DNA of 64,000 bases from Pseudorhodobacter sp. PARRP1 (GTDB lineage: Bacteria > Pseudomonadota > Alphaproteobacteria > Rhodobacterales > Rhodobacteraceae), in NCBI GenBank assembly GCA_002256245.1, contig NKIU01000007.1:62001-126000 (forward strand), written 5' to 3'. A program made the position numbers and the translations under genes. Under the pieces are notes generated by a model. It worked only from the letters and a program-made list of their open reading frames with translations, had not been told where the DNA came from and searched no databases. Positions 45,611 through 54,826 of this stretch are shown here, piece by piece. Every line of letters starts with the position of its first letter. The stretch's first letter is position 1.

Positions 45611-46399
45611 ATGATGAAATTTATCCCCTTTGTGAAGAAATCCCCCGTTGTGCCAGTGATCCGGCTGGCGGGCACGATTGGCGGTGGGCGCAGTGCGCTG
45701 AGCGATGCCGGATTGGAAGCGATCATCGAAAAGGCGTTCCGGATGAAGCCTGCGGCGGTGGCGCTGGTGGTGAACTCTCCGGGTGGATCGCCTGTGCAAT
45801 CCAGCCTGATCGCGGCGCGGGTGCGGCGGTTGGCCGATGAGAAATCCATTCCGGTTCACGCCTTTGTCGAGGATGTCGCGGCCAGCGGGGGGTATTGGTT
45901 GGCCTGTGCGGCGGATCAGATATGGGTCGATGCCAGTTCTATCGTTGGGTCCATCGGGGTGATTTTCGCCAGTTTCGGTTTCCCCGAACTGATGGCCAAG
46001 CAAGGGGTCGAGCGTCGCATCGTCGCGATGGGTAAGCAAAAAAGCCTTGCCGACCCGTTCCTGCCGCAAAAGCCGGAAGACGTAGAGCGTTTGAAGGCCC
46101 TGCAAGCCCCGATCCATGAGGCGTTTATCGCCCATGTCAAAGCCCGGCGCGGGTCGCGTCTGGCTGAGGCTGATCTGTTCAACGCTGACATCTGGGTTGG
46201 CCAAGCCTCGGTTGATCTGGGTCTGACTGATGGGGTCGCGCATCTGGTGCCAAAGCTGAAATCTCTATACGGCGACAAGGTAAAGCTTGTGCCGTTGGGC
46301 CAAAAACGCGGGCTGCTCAGCCGGTTTGGCCTGAACATGGCCGAGGACGCCTTGGCATCAGTTGAAGAACGCGCGCTTTGGGCGCGTTACGGGTTGTAA
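45611..46399 (+). CDS. S49 family peptidase, short SppA/SohB type
   Basis: 262 residues. The Ser/Lys dyad is S92 in VEDVAASGGYWLACAAD and K144 in MGKQKSLADPF; the spacing of 52 equals that of short SppA enzymes. NSPGGSPVQSS and SIVGSIGV complete the ClpP-like fold. Signal peptide peptidases degrade remnant signal peptides in the membrane, but this protein lacks a clear N-terminal membrane helix, so it may act at the inner face or on other substrates. It is followed 1 nt later by a small membrane protein gene. Confidence 0.88.
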   Translation: MMKFIPFVKKSPVVPVIRLAGTIGGGRSALSDAGLEAIIEKAFRMKPAAVALVVNSPGGSPVQSSLIAARVRRLADEKSIPVHAFVEDVAASGGYWLACAADQIWVDASSIVGSIGVIFASFGFPELMAKQGVERRIVAMGKQKSLADPFLPQKPEDVERLKALQAPIHEAFIAHVKARRGSRLAEADLFNADIWVGQASVDLGLTDGVAHLVPKLKSLYGDKVKLVPLGQKRGLLSRFGLNMAEDALASVEERALWARYGL

Positions 46400-46400
46400 A

Positions 46401-46586
46401 ATGATCAAAGCCGTCTTGGTTTTTCTGCTGGTGATGTTGGCGATTGGCATGGTTGGCAACGCCTTGTTTCCGGGATCTTTGGGGCGATCGGTAAAAAAAC
46501 GCCTTGGATTGGCCGGACCGGCTACCTGCAAGCGGTGCGGGCGCTATGTGATCGGGTCCAAAGGGTGCGATTGCAAAAAGGGCTGA
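46401..46586 (+). CDS. Small membrane protein with a four-cysteine tail
   Basis: 61 residues: one helix (about 3-23, KAVLVFLLVMLAIGMVGNAL) and a basic linker, then CKRCGRYVIGSKGCDC followed by KKG. The cysteine arrangement CxxC-x9-CxC suggests a minimal zinc ribbon. The ATG at 46401 begins one base after the peptidase stop, and the SDR gene begins 2 nt after its own stop, so it is part of the same transcript. I know no assigned function; a role as adaptor of the peptidase is possible from context only. Confidence 0.7.
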   Translation: MIKAVLVFLLVMLAIGMVGNALFPGSLGRSVKKRLGLAGPATCKRCGRYVIGSKGCDCKKG

Positions 46587-46588
46587 AC

Positions 46589-47365
46589 ATGCGGGCATTG
46601 GTCACGGGGGCGGGCAAGCGGCTGGGGCGCGAGATGGCGCTGTATCTGGCGCGTCGTGGCTATGATGTCGCCGTGCACTACGCCGCCTCGCGCAAAGAGG
46701 CCGAGACGGTGGTGAAAGAGATTACCGCGATGGGGCGCAAGGCGGTCGCCCTACGTGCCGATCTGCTGATCGAAAGCCAGGTGGACAAGCTGGTGCCGAT
46801 GGCGGTGCAGGGTTTGGGCGGTGCGCTGACGGTCCTCGTCAACAATGCGTCGATCTTTGAGCATGACACGGTGGCGACCGCGACGCGCAACAGCTGGGAC
46901 CGCCATATCGAAAGCAACCTGCGCGCACCCTTTGTGCTGACGCAGGCCTTTGCCGCACAGGTGCCTGCGCCTCGGCTCGATGATCATGGCGAGCCGGTTG
47001 CCAGCGGCATGGTGCTGAACATGATCGACCAGCGCGTGCTGAAGCTGACGCCCGAGTTCATGTCCTACACCTTGGCCAAGATGGGGCTTTGGGCGCTGAC
47101 GCGGACCGCGGCGCAGGGATTGGCGCCGCGCGTGCGGGTGAACGCCATCGGCCCGGGGCCGACGCTGCAAGGCGCGCGCCAAAGCGATGAAAGCTTTGAA
47201 ACCCAGCGCGGCGCGACCATTCTGCAACGTGGTGCCAATCCTGCCGACATCACCGCCGCGCTTGGGTTTTTCCTCGATTCTCCGGCGGTCACAGGTCAAA
47301 TGATCTGCGTGGATGGCGGTCAGCATCTGGGCTGGAAAACCCCCGATGTGATGGATTTCGACTAG
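46589..47365 (+). CDS. SDR oxidoreductase, pteridine-reductase/FolM-like
   Basis: 258-residue classical short-chain dehydrogenase. The nucleotide motif is TGAGKRLGREMALYLARRG, i.e. TGxxxRLG instead of TGxxxGIG, which is the hallmark of pteridine reductases and FolM dihydromonapterin reductases. VNNASIFEHD and YTLAKMGLWALTR carry further active-site residues, with NMIDQRVLKLTP before them, also FolM-like. It would reduce dihydropterins with NADPH in the cytoplasm. Start ATG at 46589 in the context of the three-gene operon with the peptidase. Confidence 0.8.
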   Translation: MRALVTGAGKRLGREMALYLARRGYDVAVHYAASRKEAETVVKEITAMGRKAVALRADLLIESQVDKLVPMAVQGLGGALTVLVNNASIFEHDTVATATRNSWDRHIESNLRAPFVLTQAFAAQVPAPRLDDHGEPVASGMVLNMIDQRVLKLTPEFMSYTLAKMGLWALTRTAAQGLAPRVRVNAIGPGPTLQGARQSDESFETQRGATILQRGANPADITAALGFFLDSPAVTGQMICVDGGQHLGWKTPDVMDFD

Positions 47366-47675
47366 GCGGAATCCAGCCTCTCGCAAAAGTTGTCCACTTT
47401 TCGTAATTGCTTCACAGATGCGTTACAAAAAGTTGTGACTTATCAGGGATTTGCCAGATGTTAAGAAATGTTTCGTTATATATCAATGACTTAATATTTC
47501 GCCCAAAAAATAGGCAATTCAACGAACGGGGCCAAAAACAAGGGAAATTTCCGCAATCTGAAATCTTCTCCGCAAGGTTATCCACAGAATGCGGGGATAG
47601 CTTTGCTCTTGTCGGCGGTCCGATATCATTGCAGCTACAACAGAGAATCGACGAATCCCGAAGGTGTGTTTGCGC
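47366..47675. other. A/T-rich intergenic region with a perfect DnaA box
   Basis: 310 bases, far richer in A/T than anything nearby, upstream of uvrC. TTATCCACA at 47578-47586 equals the DnaA-box consensus; TTGTCCACT at 47390-47398 is a near match. An A/T-rich core (about 47460-47515) lies between them. A 90-codon frame across the region looks accidental. It should contain the uvrC promoter. Confidence 0.6.
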
Positions 47676-49532
47676 ATGAGCGATGGCGGTCTGACTGGGC
47701 ATGATCTGATCCAGGATTATCTGAAAACTCTGGATGGCAGCCCGGGGGTTTACCGGATGCTGAACGCAGCGTCCGAAGTGCTTTACGTTGGCAAAGCGCG
47801 CAATTTGCGTGCGCGGGTGTCGAATTATGCCCGGCCCTCGGGTCATTCCGGGCGCATCGCGCGGATGATTTCGGAAACCGTGTCGATGATGTTTCTAACT
47901 ACACGGACGGAAACCGAAGCACTGCTGCTCGAGCAGAACCTGATCAAGCAGTTGAAACCGCGCTACAACGTGCTGTTGCGCGATGACAAATCGTTCCCGA
48001 ACATTTTGATCAGCACCGAACATCCGTTTCCGCAGTTGAAAAAGCATCGCGGCAAGCGCAGCGAGAAGGGCAGCTATTTTGGCCCCTTCGCCAGCGCGGG
48101 CGCGGTCAATCGCACGCTGAACCAGTTGCAGAAGGTGTTTTTGCTGCGCAACTGCTCGGATTCGATGTTCGACAGCCGCACGCGGCCCTGTTTGCAATAT
48201 CAGATCAAACGCTGCGCCGCACCCTGCACTGGCAAGATTGATCGAGCGGGTTATGCCACGCTGGTGGCCGATGCAGAACGTTTCTTGCAGGGCAAGACCA
48301 CGACGGTTCAGTCCAATCTGGCCGCCGAGATGAACATTGCCTCGGAAGCTATGGAGTTTGAGAGGGCAGCGGCGCTGCGCGATCGGATCAAAGCGCTGAC
48401 ACAGGTGCAGCAAAGCCAGGGCATCAATCCGGCAGGGGTGGCCGAGGCGGATGTGGTGGCGCTTTATCTGGAAAATGGGCAAGCCTGCGTGCAGGTTTTC
48501 TTCATCCGCGCCAATCAAAGCTGGGGCAACCGCGATTTCTACCCGCGCACGGGTGCTGGCGCGGATGAGGCCGAAATTCTGGAAGCCTTCCTTGCTCAGT
48601 TCTATGACGACAAGGAACCGCCGCGCCTTATTCTGCTGTCGCATGGCGTCGAGAACGAGGATCTGCTCGTTGACCTGCTTTCCGAACGGGCGGGGCGCAA
48701 GGTGGAACTCGCGGTGCCGCAGCGTGGTGAAAAGGCCGAGTTGGTTGAAAACGCCACCCGCAATGCGCGCGAAAGTCTGGCCCGCAAGATGTCGGAAAGC
48801 TCGACCCAGAACAAGTTGCTGGCGGGTCTGGCCGAGGCATTTGATCTTGACGCGCCGCCGACCCGGATTGAGGTTTACGACAACGCCCATATCCAAGGCA
48901 GCGATGCCGTGGGGGGCATGATTGTGGCCGGGGCAGATGGGTTCCTGAAGTCGCAGTATCGCAAATTCAACATCAAGTCTGATGCGGGCAAGAACTCTGA
49001 CGACTTTGGCATGATGCGCGAGGTGATGACGCGGCGGTTTGAACGGCTTTTGAAAGAAGATCCCGAACGGACATCTGGCGCTTGGCCTGATCTGTTGCTG
49101 ATCGACGGTGGCGCGGGGCAGGTATCGGCCGTGGCGGGAATATTGGCCGAGCTTGGCGTCGATGATATTGCCATGGTCGGGGTCGCAAAGGGGATCGACC
49201 GCGACGCGGGCAAGGAAGAGTTTTACCGCACGGGCATGCCGGTGATGGCGTTGCAGCGCAACGACCCGGTGCTCTATTTCATCCAGCGGCTGCGCGACGA
49301 GGCGCACCGATGGGCGAACGGCGCGCATCGGGCCAAACGGGCCAAACAGGTCTCGATCACGCCACTCGACGATATTCCGGGTGTCGGTGCGATGCGCAAA
49401 CGCGCGCTGCTTGCGCATTTCGGCTCGGCCAAGGCGGTGTCGCGGGCAGGAATCTCCGATCTGATGGCGGTGCCTGGGGTGTCCGAAGCGATGGCGCGCA
49501 CGATCAGCGACTTTTTCAGCGCGCGGGGATAG
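47676..49532 (+). CDS. uvrC: UvrABC excinuclease subunit C
   Basis: 618 residues, makes both incisions in nucleotide excision repair. Domains in order: GIY-YIG nuclease (about 15-100, [20 protein letters not shown]), cysteine-rich region ([15 protein letters not shown]), UVR motif (about 205-240), RNase H-like 5' nuclease ([17 protein letters not shown] and [11 protein letters not shown]) and C-terminal helix-hairpin-helix pair ([28 protein letters not shown]). ATG at 47676 has GAAGG 11 nt upstream; a GTG at 47664 would add four residues. It is not followed by pgsA/moaDE as in many relatives. Confidence 0.96.
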   Translation: MSDGGLTGHDLIQDYLKTLDGSPGVYRMLNAASEVLYVGKARNLRARVSNYARPSGHSGRIARMISETVSMMFLTTRTETEALLLEQNLIKQLKPRYNVLLRDDKSFPNILISTEHPFPQLKKHRGKRSEKGSYFGPFASAGAVNRTLNQLQKVFLLRNCSDSMFDSRTRPCLQYQIKRCAAPCTGKIDRAGYATLVADAERFLQGKTTTVQSNLAAEMNIASEAMEFERAAALRDRIKALTQVQQSQGINPAGVAEADVVALYLENGQACVQVFFIRANQSWGNRDFYPRTGAGADEAEILEAFLAQFYDDKEPPRLILLSHGVENEDLLVDLLSERAGRKVELAVPQRGEKAELVENATRNARESLARKMSESSTQNKLLAGLAEAFDLDAPPTRIEVYDNAHIQGSDAVGGMIVAGADGFLKSQYRKFNIKSDAGKNSDDFGMMREVMTRRFERLLKEDPERTSGAWPDLLLIDGGAGQVSAVAGILAELGVDDIAMVGVAKGIDRDAGKEEFYRTGMPVMALQRNDPVLYFIQRLRDEAHRWANGAHRAKRAKQVSITPLDDIPGVGAMRKRALLAHFGSAKAVSRAGISDLMAVPGVSEAMARTISDFFSARG

Positions 49533-49743
49533 CGGCTGGCGTGAGTGGATTTGGCAGCCCGAGAAGGCCGCGCGGTTTTCTGGGGGCGGTTTGCGATGGT
49601 GCAGCCTTTGGGGATGCGGCATGGGCTTTCAAGGTGTCGCGACGTGCATTCCTGCACAGGCGGTAGGGCAGAAACAGCCGTTGTATTGGCGGTGGAATTG
49701 GCCAAACTGTTGAGTTCAGATTTCTGTCAAAGGACGTGAAACG

Positions 49744-50826
49744 ATGACTGCTTCGATTTTTGAGCCGACTCAGATGGGATCGCACAAGCTGCAAAACCGC
49801 GTGGTGATGAACCCGATGACCCGCTGTCGTGCAGATGCCGACGCGGTGCCGACGCCGATCATGGCGCAGTATTATGGCCAGCGCGGCACGGCGGGTCTGA
49901 TTGTCACCGAAGGCACCGCCCCCAGCCCGAACGGGCGCGGCTATGCCCGCACGCCGGGGCTGTGGAGCGATGCGCAAGTGGCGGCATGGAAGCCGGTGAC
50001 GGCTGCCGCCCAAGCCAAGGGCGCTGTGATTTTTGCACAGATCATGCACACCGGGCGGGTCAGCCATCCGGGCAACATGCCTGCGGGCGCCAAGATGGTG
50101 GCGCCTTCGGCGATTGCTTTGGCAGGGCAGATGTATACTGACGCGGAAGGTATGCAGGATTATCCCGTGCCGCAGGAAATGACCGAGGCTGACATTCAGC
50201 AGGCCAAGGCCGAATTCGTAACCGCGGCCAAGAACGCGATTGCGGCGGGCTTTGACGGGGTCGAGTTGCACGCGGCCAACGGCTATCTGCTGGAGCAGTT
50301 CCTGTCGCCTGACACCAACAAGCGCAGCGATGGCTGGGGCGGCTCGGTCGCCAAGCGGTCGCGGTTCCTGCTGGAGGTTGCGCAAGAGGTCGTGGCGGCG
50401 ATTGGGGGCGACAAGGTTGGCATCCGGATCTCTCCCTATGGCACCGCATCGGGGATGGCGGCTTATCCTGAGGTGGACGAGACGTATCTGGCGCTGATGG
50501 CTGCGCTGGACAAGATCGGGTTGGTTTATGTGCATCTGGTCGATCATGCCGGGATGGGCAATCCGGCGATCCCGGCCGAGTTCCAGGCGAAACTGCGGGC
50601 CGCTTGGCCGCGCACGTTCATTCTGGGCGGCAGTCTGGATGCGGCTTCGGGGCAGGCGGCGGTGGACGGTGGTGCGGCTGATCTCGTCGGGTATGGCCGG
50701 GCATTCATTGCCAACCCTGATCTGGTCGCGCGGATGCAGGCCGGGGCGGAATTGAACGCGCCGGATTTTGCGACCTTCTACACGCCGGGTGAAAAAGGCT
50801 ACACCGACTATCCCAGCATGGGGTGA
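49744..50826 (+). CDS. Alkene reductase, old yellow enzyme family
   Basis: 360-residue FMN TIM-barrel of the NemA/OYE class that reduces activated C=C bonds or nitro groups with NAD(P)H. Landmarks: RVVMNPMTRCRAD, QIMHTGRVSHPGN, the substrate-binding pair in GVELHAANGYLLEQFLSP (His/Asn), NKRSDGWGGS and VGYGRAFIANPDL. No signal peptide. A strong terminator follows the stop. The azoreductase gene 270 bp downstream is a frequent companion in electrophile-stress regulons, but no regulator gene is seen here. Confidence 0.93.
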   Translation: MTASIFEPTQMGSHKLQNRVVMNPMTRCRADADAVPTPIMAQYYGQRGTAGLIVTEGTAPSPNGRGYARTPGLWSDAQVAAWKPVTAAAQAKGAVIFAQIMHTGRVSHPGNMPAGAKMVAPSAIALAGQMYTDAEGMQDYPVPQEMTEADIQQAKAEFVTAAKNAIAAGFDGVELHAANGYLLEQFLSPDTNKRSDGWGGSVAKRSRFLLEVAQEVVAAIGGDKVGIRISPYGTASGMAAYPEVDETYLALMAALDKIGLVYVHLVDHAGMGNPAIPAEFQAKLRAAWPRTFILGGSLDAASGQAAVDGGAADLVGYGRAFIANPDLVARMQAGAELNAPDFATFYTPGEKGYTDYPSMG

Positions 50827-50845
50827 TCGGCCCGAGATAAGGTGG

Positions 50846-50873
50846 AAAAAGCCGCGCTTTTGCGCGGCTTTTT
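50846..50873 (+). terminator. Rho-independent terminator after the alkene reductase
   Basis: AAAAAGCCGCGC (50846-50857) pairs with GCGCGGCTTTTT (50862-50873) around TTTT, ending in a T-run. It lies 20 nt after the stop of the alkene reductase gene. Confidence 0.92.
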
Positions 50874-51098
50874 GCATGGTCCCAACTCGGGACCTTTTTG
50901 AGGCTTTTGATATCAAAGGCTTACGAGGCCGACTTTAGACTTTATTAACAGATTGGCAGAATCGGCACGATTTCGCGGCCATTGTATTTATGTGCACAAA
51001 TGCGCAACAGCGGTGCGATTCCTTTAATTGCGCAGAGAGGCGAAAGGGCGCATCTAAAGGGCATAGAATTCCTCCTCATCCTGATAGGGACCCTGAAA

Positions 51099-51689
51099 AT
51101 GACCAATATCCTGCGCGTTGAATCCTCGATCAAACCGGCTGGCGCGGTGTCGCGTCGGTTGACCGACCGGATCATGGAGCGTGTGCTGGCGGCCCATCCG
51201 GGCGCAAGCGTTGTCACCCGCGATCTGTCGGCTGGCGTGCCCGCGATTGACGGCGCTTGGCTGGGTGCGGTGTTCACCCCGGCCGAGCAGCGCAGCGACG
51301 ATCAAAAAGCGACCGCCGCCTACGCGGACGCTTTGCTGGCGGAAGTCAAAGCCGCTGATCTGCTGGTTATCGCGCTGCCGGTTTACAACTTTGGCGTGCC
51401 GTCGCAGTTGAAATCGTGGATCGACCAACTTGCCCGCAAAGGCGAGACCTTCAACTACAGCGAAACCGGCCCGGTTGGCCTGTTGACCGGCAAACGTGCG
51501 ATCGTCGCCTTTACCTCGGACGGCACCAAGATGGGTTCCGAGATTGATTTCGCATCTGGCTATGTGCGCCATATGCTGGGCTTTTTTGGCATCACCGATG
51601 TGCAGTTTGCGGCAGCGGATGCGATGGCTTACGGGCCGGACGCTGCGATTGCCAAGGGTGAAGCCGAAGTGGACGCTTTGGCCGCCTGA
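51099..51689 (+). CDS. azoR: FMN-dependent NADH azoreductase
   Basis: 196 residues of the flavodoxin-like AzoR/NQO family, reducing azo dyes and quinones by two-electron transfer. It begins NILRVESSIKPAGAVSRRL, with the FMN phosphate site SSIKPAGAVSR; ALPVYNFGVPSQLKSWID and FTSDGTKMG bind the flavin ring. GGGA lies about 10 nt before the ATG at 51099, and the long frame upstream to 50982 is not supported. A GC-poor promoter region precedes it and a weak terminator follows at 51816-51843. Confidence 0.92.
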   Translation: MTNILRVESSIKPAGAVSRRLTDRIMERVLAAHPGASVVTRDLSAGVPAIDGAWLGAVFTPAEQRSDDQKATAAYADALLAEVKAADLLVIALPVYNFGVPSQLKSWIDQLARKGETFNYSETGPVGLLTGKRAIVAFTSDGTKMGSEIDFASGYVRHMLGFFGITDVQFAAADAMAYGPDAAIAKGEAEVDALAA

Positions 51690-51735
51690 GGCTTGCTGGC
51701 GCAAAACCGGCTGGCCCGCGCGCTTTGGGTTGGCC

Positions 51736-51780
51736 CCGGAGGGTTTCACACCCTCCGGACCTCCGGTGGAGTATTTGGGC
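51736..51780. repeat. Palindromic intergenic repeat unit
   Basis: CCGGAGGGT (51736-51744) and ACCCTCCGG (51750-51758) form a perfect 9-bp stem with a 5-nt loop, directly followed by ACCTCCGGTGGAGTATTT, a diverged version of the CCTCCGGCGGGGATATTT core found in the 34-bp inverted repeat at 8660-8747. It follows azoR. Confidence 0.7.
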
Positions 51781-51815
51781 CAATGTGAAGGCAAATTTTA
51801 GTCAAATTTTACGAT

Positions 51816-51843
51816 AAGGCCCTGCAGTTTTGCGGGGCTTTTT
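51816..51843 (+). terminator. Rho-independent terminator downstream of azoR
   Basis: AAGGCCCTGCA pairs with TGCGGGGCTTT (one G-T wobble in the core) around a short loop, running into TTTTT. It is 130 nt after the azoR stop. Confidence 0.7.
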
Positions 51844-51884
51844 GTTGGCAGCCTGCGGGTGGCAAGCGCAGCGGTGTGAAAGCA

Positions 51885-51914
51885 AAACGGGGGAAGCTGA
51901 TGCTTCCCCCGTTT
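51885..51914 (-). terminator. Rho-independent terminator of the cold-shock gene
   Basis: AAACGGGGGAAGC (51885-51897) and its exact complement (51902-51914) around TGAT; on the minus strand it is followed by TTTT. It lies about 40 nt after the csp stop. Confidence 0.9.
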
Positions 51915-51956
51915 CAAATCTGATGTGACGGGCGACGTGAAGCCGCCCGAAATGGC

Positions 51957-52163
51957 TTATGCCAGAGCCAGGTTCACAGCCGACTCGCGGCCGTCACGGC
52001 CTGCTTCGATGTCGAAGGTGACAGCTTGGCCGTCATTCAGTTGACGGATGCCAGCGCGTTCCATTGCAGAAATGTGCACGAACACGTCTTTGTTGCCGTT
52101 TGCCGGGGCGATAAAGCCGAAGCCTTTGGTGGCGTTGAACCATTTCACGGTGCCGTTGGCCAT
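51957..52163 (-). CDS. Cold-shock protein, CspA family
   Basis: 68-residue single-stranded nucleic-acid chaperone. RNP-1 is KGFGFIAP (in [14 protein letters not shown]) and RNP-2 is DVFVHISAM, with [12 protein letters not shown] following. AGGAGA lies just before the ATG at 52163. The leader up to the next gene is about 180 bp without a frame, which fits a regulated 5' untranslated region common to cold-shock mRNAs. A strong terminator follows. Confidence 0.96.
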   Translation of the reverse strand: MANGTVKWFNATKGFGFIAPANGNKDVFVHISAMERAGIRQLNDGQAVTFDIEAGRDGRESAVNLALA

Positions 52164-52347
52164 CGTGTGTCTCCTAGTTTTGGTGTGCCATCCGCAGGAT
52201 GCGATGACGTGGCTCAGTCGTAGCAATCGAGAACTGAGGCCTTAAGAGGAGACAGATGTTCGATAGATAGCGTTTCGCCTGCCCTACATGCGCCATTTTG
52301 GCTGGCAAAACAAGGGGGGCGGAAAAAGAATCAGGGTGGGCGGCGGG

Positions 52348-54795
52348 TTAGAACAGATCAAGCAAGCGGTTGAGGTAGCTGCGTTCCTGATCGCTGCGCG
52401 ATTGATCCGCCGAGCGTTTGCGGATCTGGTCAAGCAGGTCCTGCGCGCGTTTGTAGATGTCTTTGTTCTCGGCCAGGTTGCCGTCCGAGCCGATGTGCAG
52501 GCCGTTTTCGCGGCCCAACGGATCACGCGGGCCGCCCGATTGCGGATCATCGGTTTTCTGGGTGCCATCGGGGGAGGCGCCTTCCTGGCGGTCTTGATTG
52601 GCCAGCGCTTCGCCGAAATCGCGCAGGCCTTCGCGCATCTTGTCCATCGCCTCGGCCTGCTTGTCCAAGGCACCGGGCAGATCGCCGTCTTTCAGCGCGT
52701 CTTCGGCGTCTTTCATGGCGCGTTCGGCATCATTCAGCGCCTGCTTGCCGTCGGCGTTTTTGTCGCCGCCTTGACCGGGAAGTTTGCCACCCTCGCGCAG
52801 GTCTTTCAGCCGTTCGCGCAGTTCCTGCTGGCGCTGGGACAGGGTCTTGCCGTCTTTTCCCGCGCCTTCCTGACCGTCTTGCAGATCGCGGAAGCTGTCG
52901 TCGGACAGGCCTTGCTGGCCGCGCAGGGTTTCGCCGAGGTCTTTCATCGCCTGCTTGCCGGGGCTGCCGCGGCCAGATTGACCGTCGCCCTGCTGGACCT
53001 TCATGTTGTTCATAAGCTCTTGAAGTTGCTTCATCAATTCAGCGGCTTCGGCGGTTTTGCCTTCTTCCATCAGCTTTTGCAGCTTATCGAGCATCTGGTC
53101 GATCTGGTCTTGGGTAATCGTCGGACCCTTTTGCTGCGGCGAGGTTTCGTCATTCGGGTCGGGCGGATTTTTCTTGGCTTCTTCGGCCATGTAATCATCC
53201 AGCGCGTCGCGCATCTCGTCCATCAGTTTCTGGATTTCTTCGGGCGAGGCGCCTTTGCGGATGGCTTCGGCGAGGCGCTCTTGCGCGCGCATCATGCGGG
53301 CTTTGGCATCGTTCAGCTTGCCGTCTTCGATCATCAGCGAAATTTCCCAAAGCTCCTTGGCGACTTCATCGCGGGCTTTGGGGGTCAGGGTTTTCGCCTC
53401 GGCGTCCAGACGTTTGATCACGGCTTGCAGGCGGGTGTAGGCCTTGTTGTCGGCGAAGATGTCGCCGGGTTGGTTCGACACCGCTTTCAGGATTTCCAGC
53501 GATGTGGGGGCGTTGGCGCGCGACCACAGGATATCGCGGCGCATCTCGATCAGGGCATCGGCGAGGGGATCGAAAAAGCGTTTGCCGGGCAGGATCAGGT
53601 GCAGCGGTTCGGCGGTGCCTTTGTTGCCCGCAGCGTCGGTGACGGCATAGGTCACGGTGACGGGCAGGTTAGAAAGCACCGATTCCGAGAGATCATCGAC
53701 GAGGGTGGTTTTGATGTCGGCGCGGATGCCTTTGAAGGGCAGCGGCAGATCAAGCGTCACGGGGGCGATGGATTCGGGGTCGGCTTTCAACCCGAAAGTG
53801 CGGGGAACGGCGGCGAGGTCCAGGGCGATGGTGACTTCGCCTTTGGTGACGCCGTAGTCGTCCTTGGCCTCAAACTTTTGTTTGAAGCGGCCTTCGGCGT
53901 CGCGGCTGATTTCGGCGGCGGGGGTGACGGCTGGGGCGCGGTCGGGCGTGGCGATGATGCGCCATTCGCGGCCCGCGGCGCCCTCGATGGCGAGTTTGCC
54001 CGAGGTGGTAACGCTGAAATCCTGCGTTGGTTGGCTGGCAGGCGGGGCGTCGGTGCGGCCCGAGACGGTTTCCGAGACGATCAGCGCGCCGGGTTCGCCG
54101 TAAAGCCGGATTTGCAGTTTGGTGCCGGTGGGCAGGGTCAAAGCGTCGGCGGTCTGGTCGTTGAGATAGAGCGCGGGCTTACCGGTATAGGCGGGCGGTT
54201 GTGCCCAGCCTTCCCAAGCGGGGCCGGCAGCGGCGTTGGCGGTGCCGCCGGGGGTGATCCCTGCCACTGACGTCACGCGCCAGATCGAGCCGAACAGCAG
54301 CGCCATCACCAGTGCTGTCAGGGCTGCGTAGCGCAGCGCGAAGGGATCGCGCGAGGACAGTTGCAGGTCGGGCTGCACCGGTTTTGCGGCGGATGCGCGG
54401 GCGGCCATGCGGGCGCGGTGGGCGGCCCAGACGGCTTTGGATGCCTCATCCGTGATGCCGATGGCTTGGGTGTCGCGCAGGGCGGCGATGGGTTGGCCGG
54501 GGAGCTTCGCATCGAGCCGGATCAGGGCATCAACGCGGGTGGGGCGGCGGAAGGCGCGGATGCCGTGGATCACGCCCCAGATCAGGCCGAGGGTGGCCGT
54601 GACCATGCCGAACCAAGCGATTTCAATCGGTAGCACATCTTGCAACCCGAAAGCGGCGGCAGCGAGGCTTGTAATCGCCACGGTCCAGAACGGCCAGAAG
54701 GCGCGGGTGATGCGTTCAGCCCAAAGCCCCGCAAGCGTGATCCGCAGCGGGGTCTCAATACGTTTCAATGCCTGCGCTTCGCTGTTCTCGGTCAT
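52348..54795 (-). CDS. TIGR02302 family (DUF4175) large membrane protein
   Basis: 815 residues. Two or three N-terminal hydrophobic segments (about 35-85 and 155-175) are followed by a soluble region and then a long Gln/Glu/Lys/Asp-rich helical C-terminal part (about 480-800) with repetitive phrases such as MLDKLQKLMEEGK and LKQLQELMNNMKVQQG-like stretches, likely coiled coil. This matches the alphaproteobacterial TIGR02302 family, whose function is unknown. The ATG at 54795 has AGAGG close by; a TTG at 54813 is less likely. It follows lysA by 31 bp, an arrangement conserved in relatives. Confidence 0.88.
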   Translation of the reverse strand: MTENSEAQALKRIETPLRITLAGLWAERITRAFWPFWTVAITSLAAAAFGLQDVLPIEIAWFGMVTATLGLIWGVIHGIRAFRRPTRVDALIRLDAKLPGQPIAALRDTQAIGITDEASKAVWAAHRARMAARASAAKPVQPDLQLSSRDPFALRYAALTALVMALLFGSIWRVTSVAGITPGGTANAAAGPAWEGWAQPPAYTGKPALYLNDQTADALTLPTGTKLQIRLYGEPGALIVSETVSGRTDAPPASQPTQDFSVTTSGKLAIEGAAGREWRIIATPDRAPAVTPAAEISRDAEGRFKQKFEAKDDYGVTKGEVTIALDLAAVPRTFGLKADPESIAPVTLDLPLPFKGIRADIKTTLVDDLSESVLSNLPVTVTYAVTDAAGNKGTAEPLHLILPGKRFFDPLADALIEMRRDILWSRANAPTSLEILKAVSNQPGDIFADNKAYTRLQAVIKRLDAEAKTLTPKARDEVAKELWEISLMIEDGKLNDAKARMMRAQERLAEAIRKGASPEEIQKLMDEMRDALDDYMAEEAKKNPPDPNDETSPQQKGPTITQDQIDQMLDKLQKLMEEGKTAEAAELMKQLQELMNNMKVQQGDGQSGRGSPGKQAMKDLGETLRGQQGLSDDSFRDLQDGQEGAGKDGKTLSQRQQELRERLKDLREGGKLPGQGGDKNADGKQALNDAERAMKDAEDALKDGDLPGALDKQAEAMDKMREGLRDFGEALANQDRQEGASPDGTQKTDDPQSGGPRDPLGRENGLHIGSDGNLAENKDIYKRAQDLLDQIRKRSADQSRSDQERSYLNRLLDLF

Positions 54796-54826
54796 CGGCC
54801 TCTGCTGTTTCAAAGCCAGTGTGGGT

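Noticed and set aside
47578-47586. Calling the region a chromosomal origin outright
   Set aside because: Only one perfect DnaA box and no dnaA, hemE or parAB nearby; reported only as an observation.
47407-47679. 90-codon frame upstream of uvrC
   Set aside because: Lies in an A/T-rich non-coding stretch, has no ribosome site and no recognisable feature, and overlaps the uvrC start.
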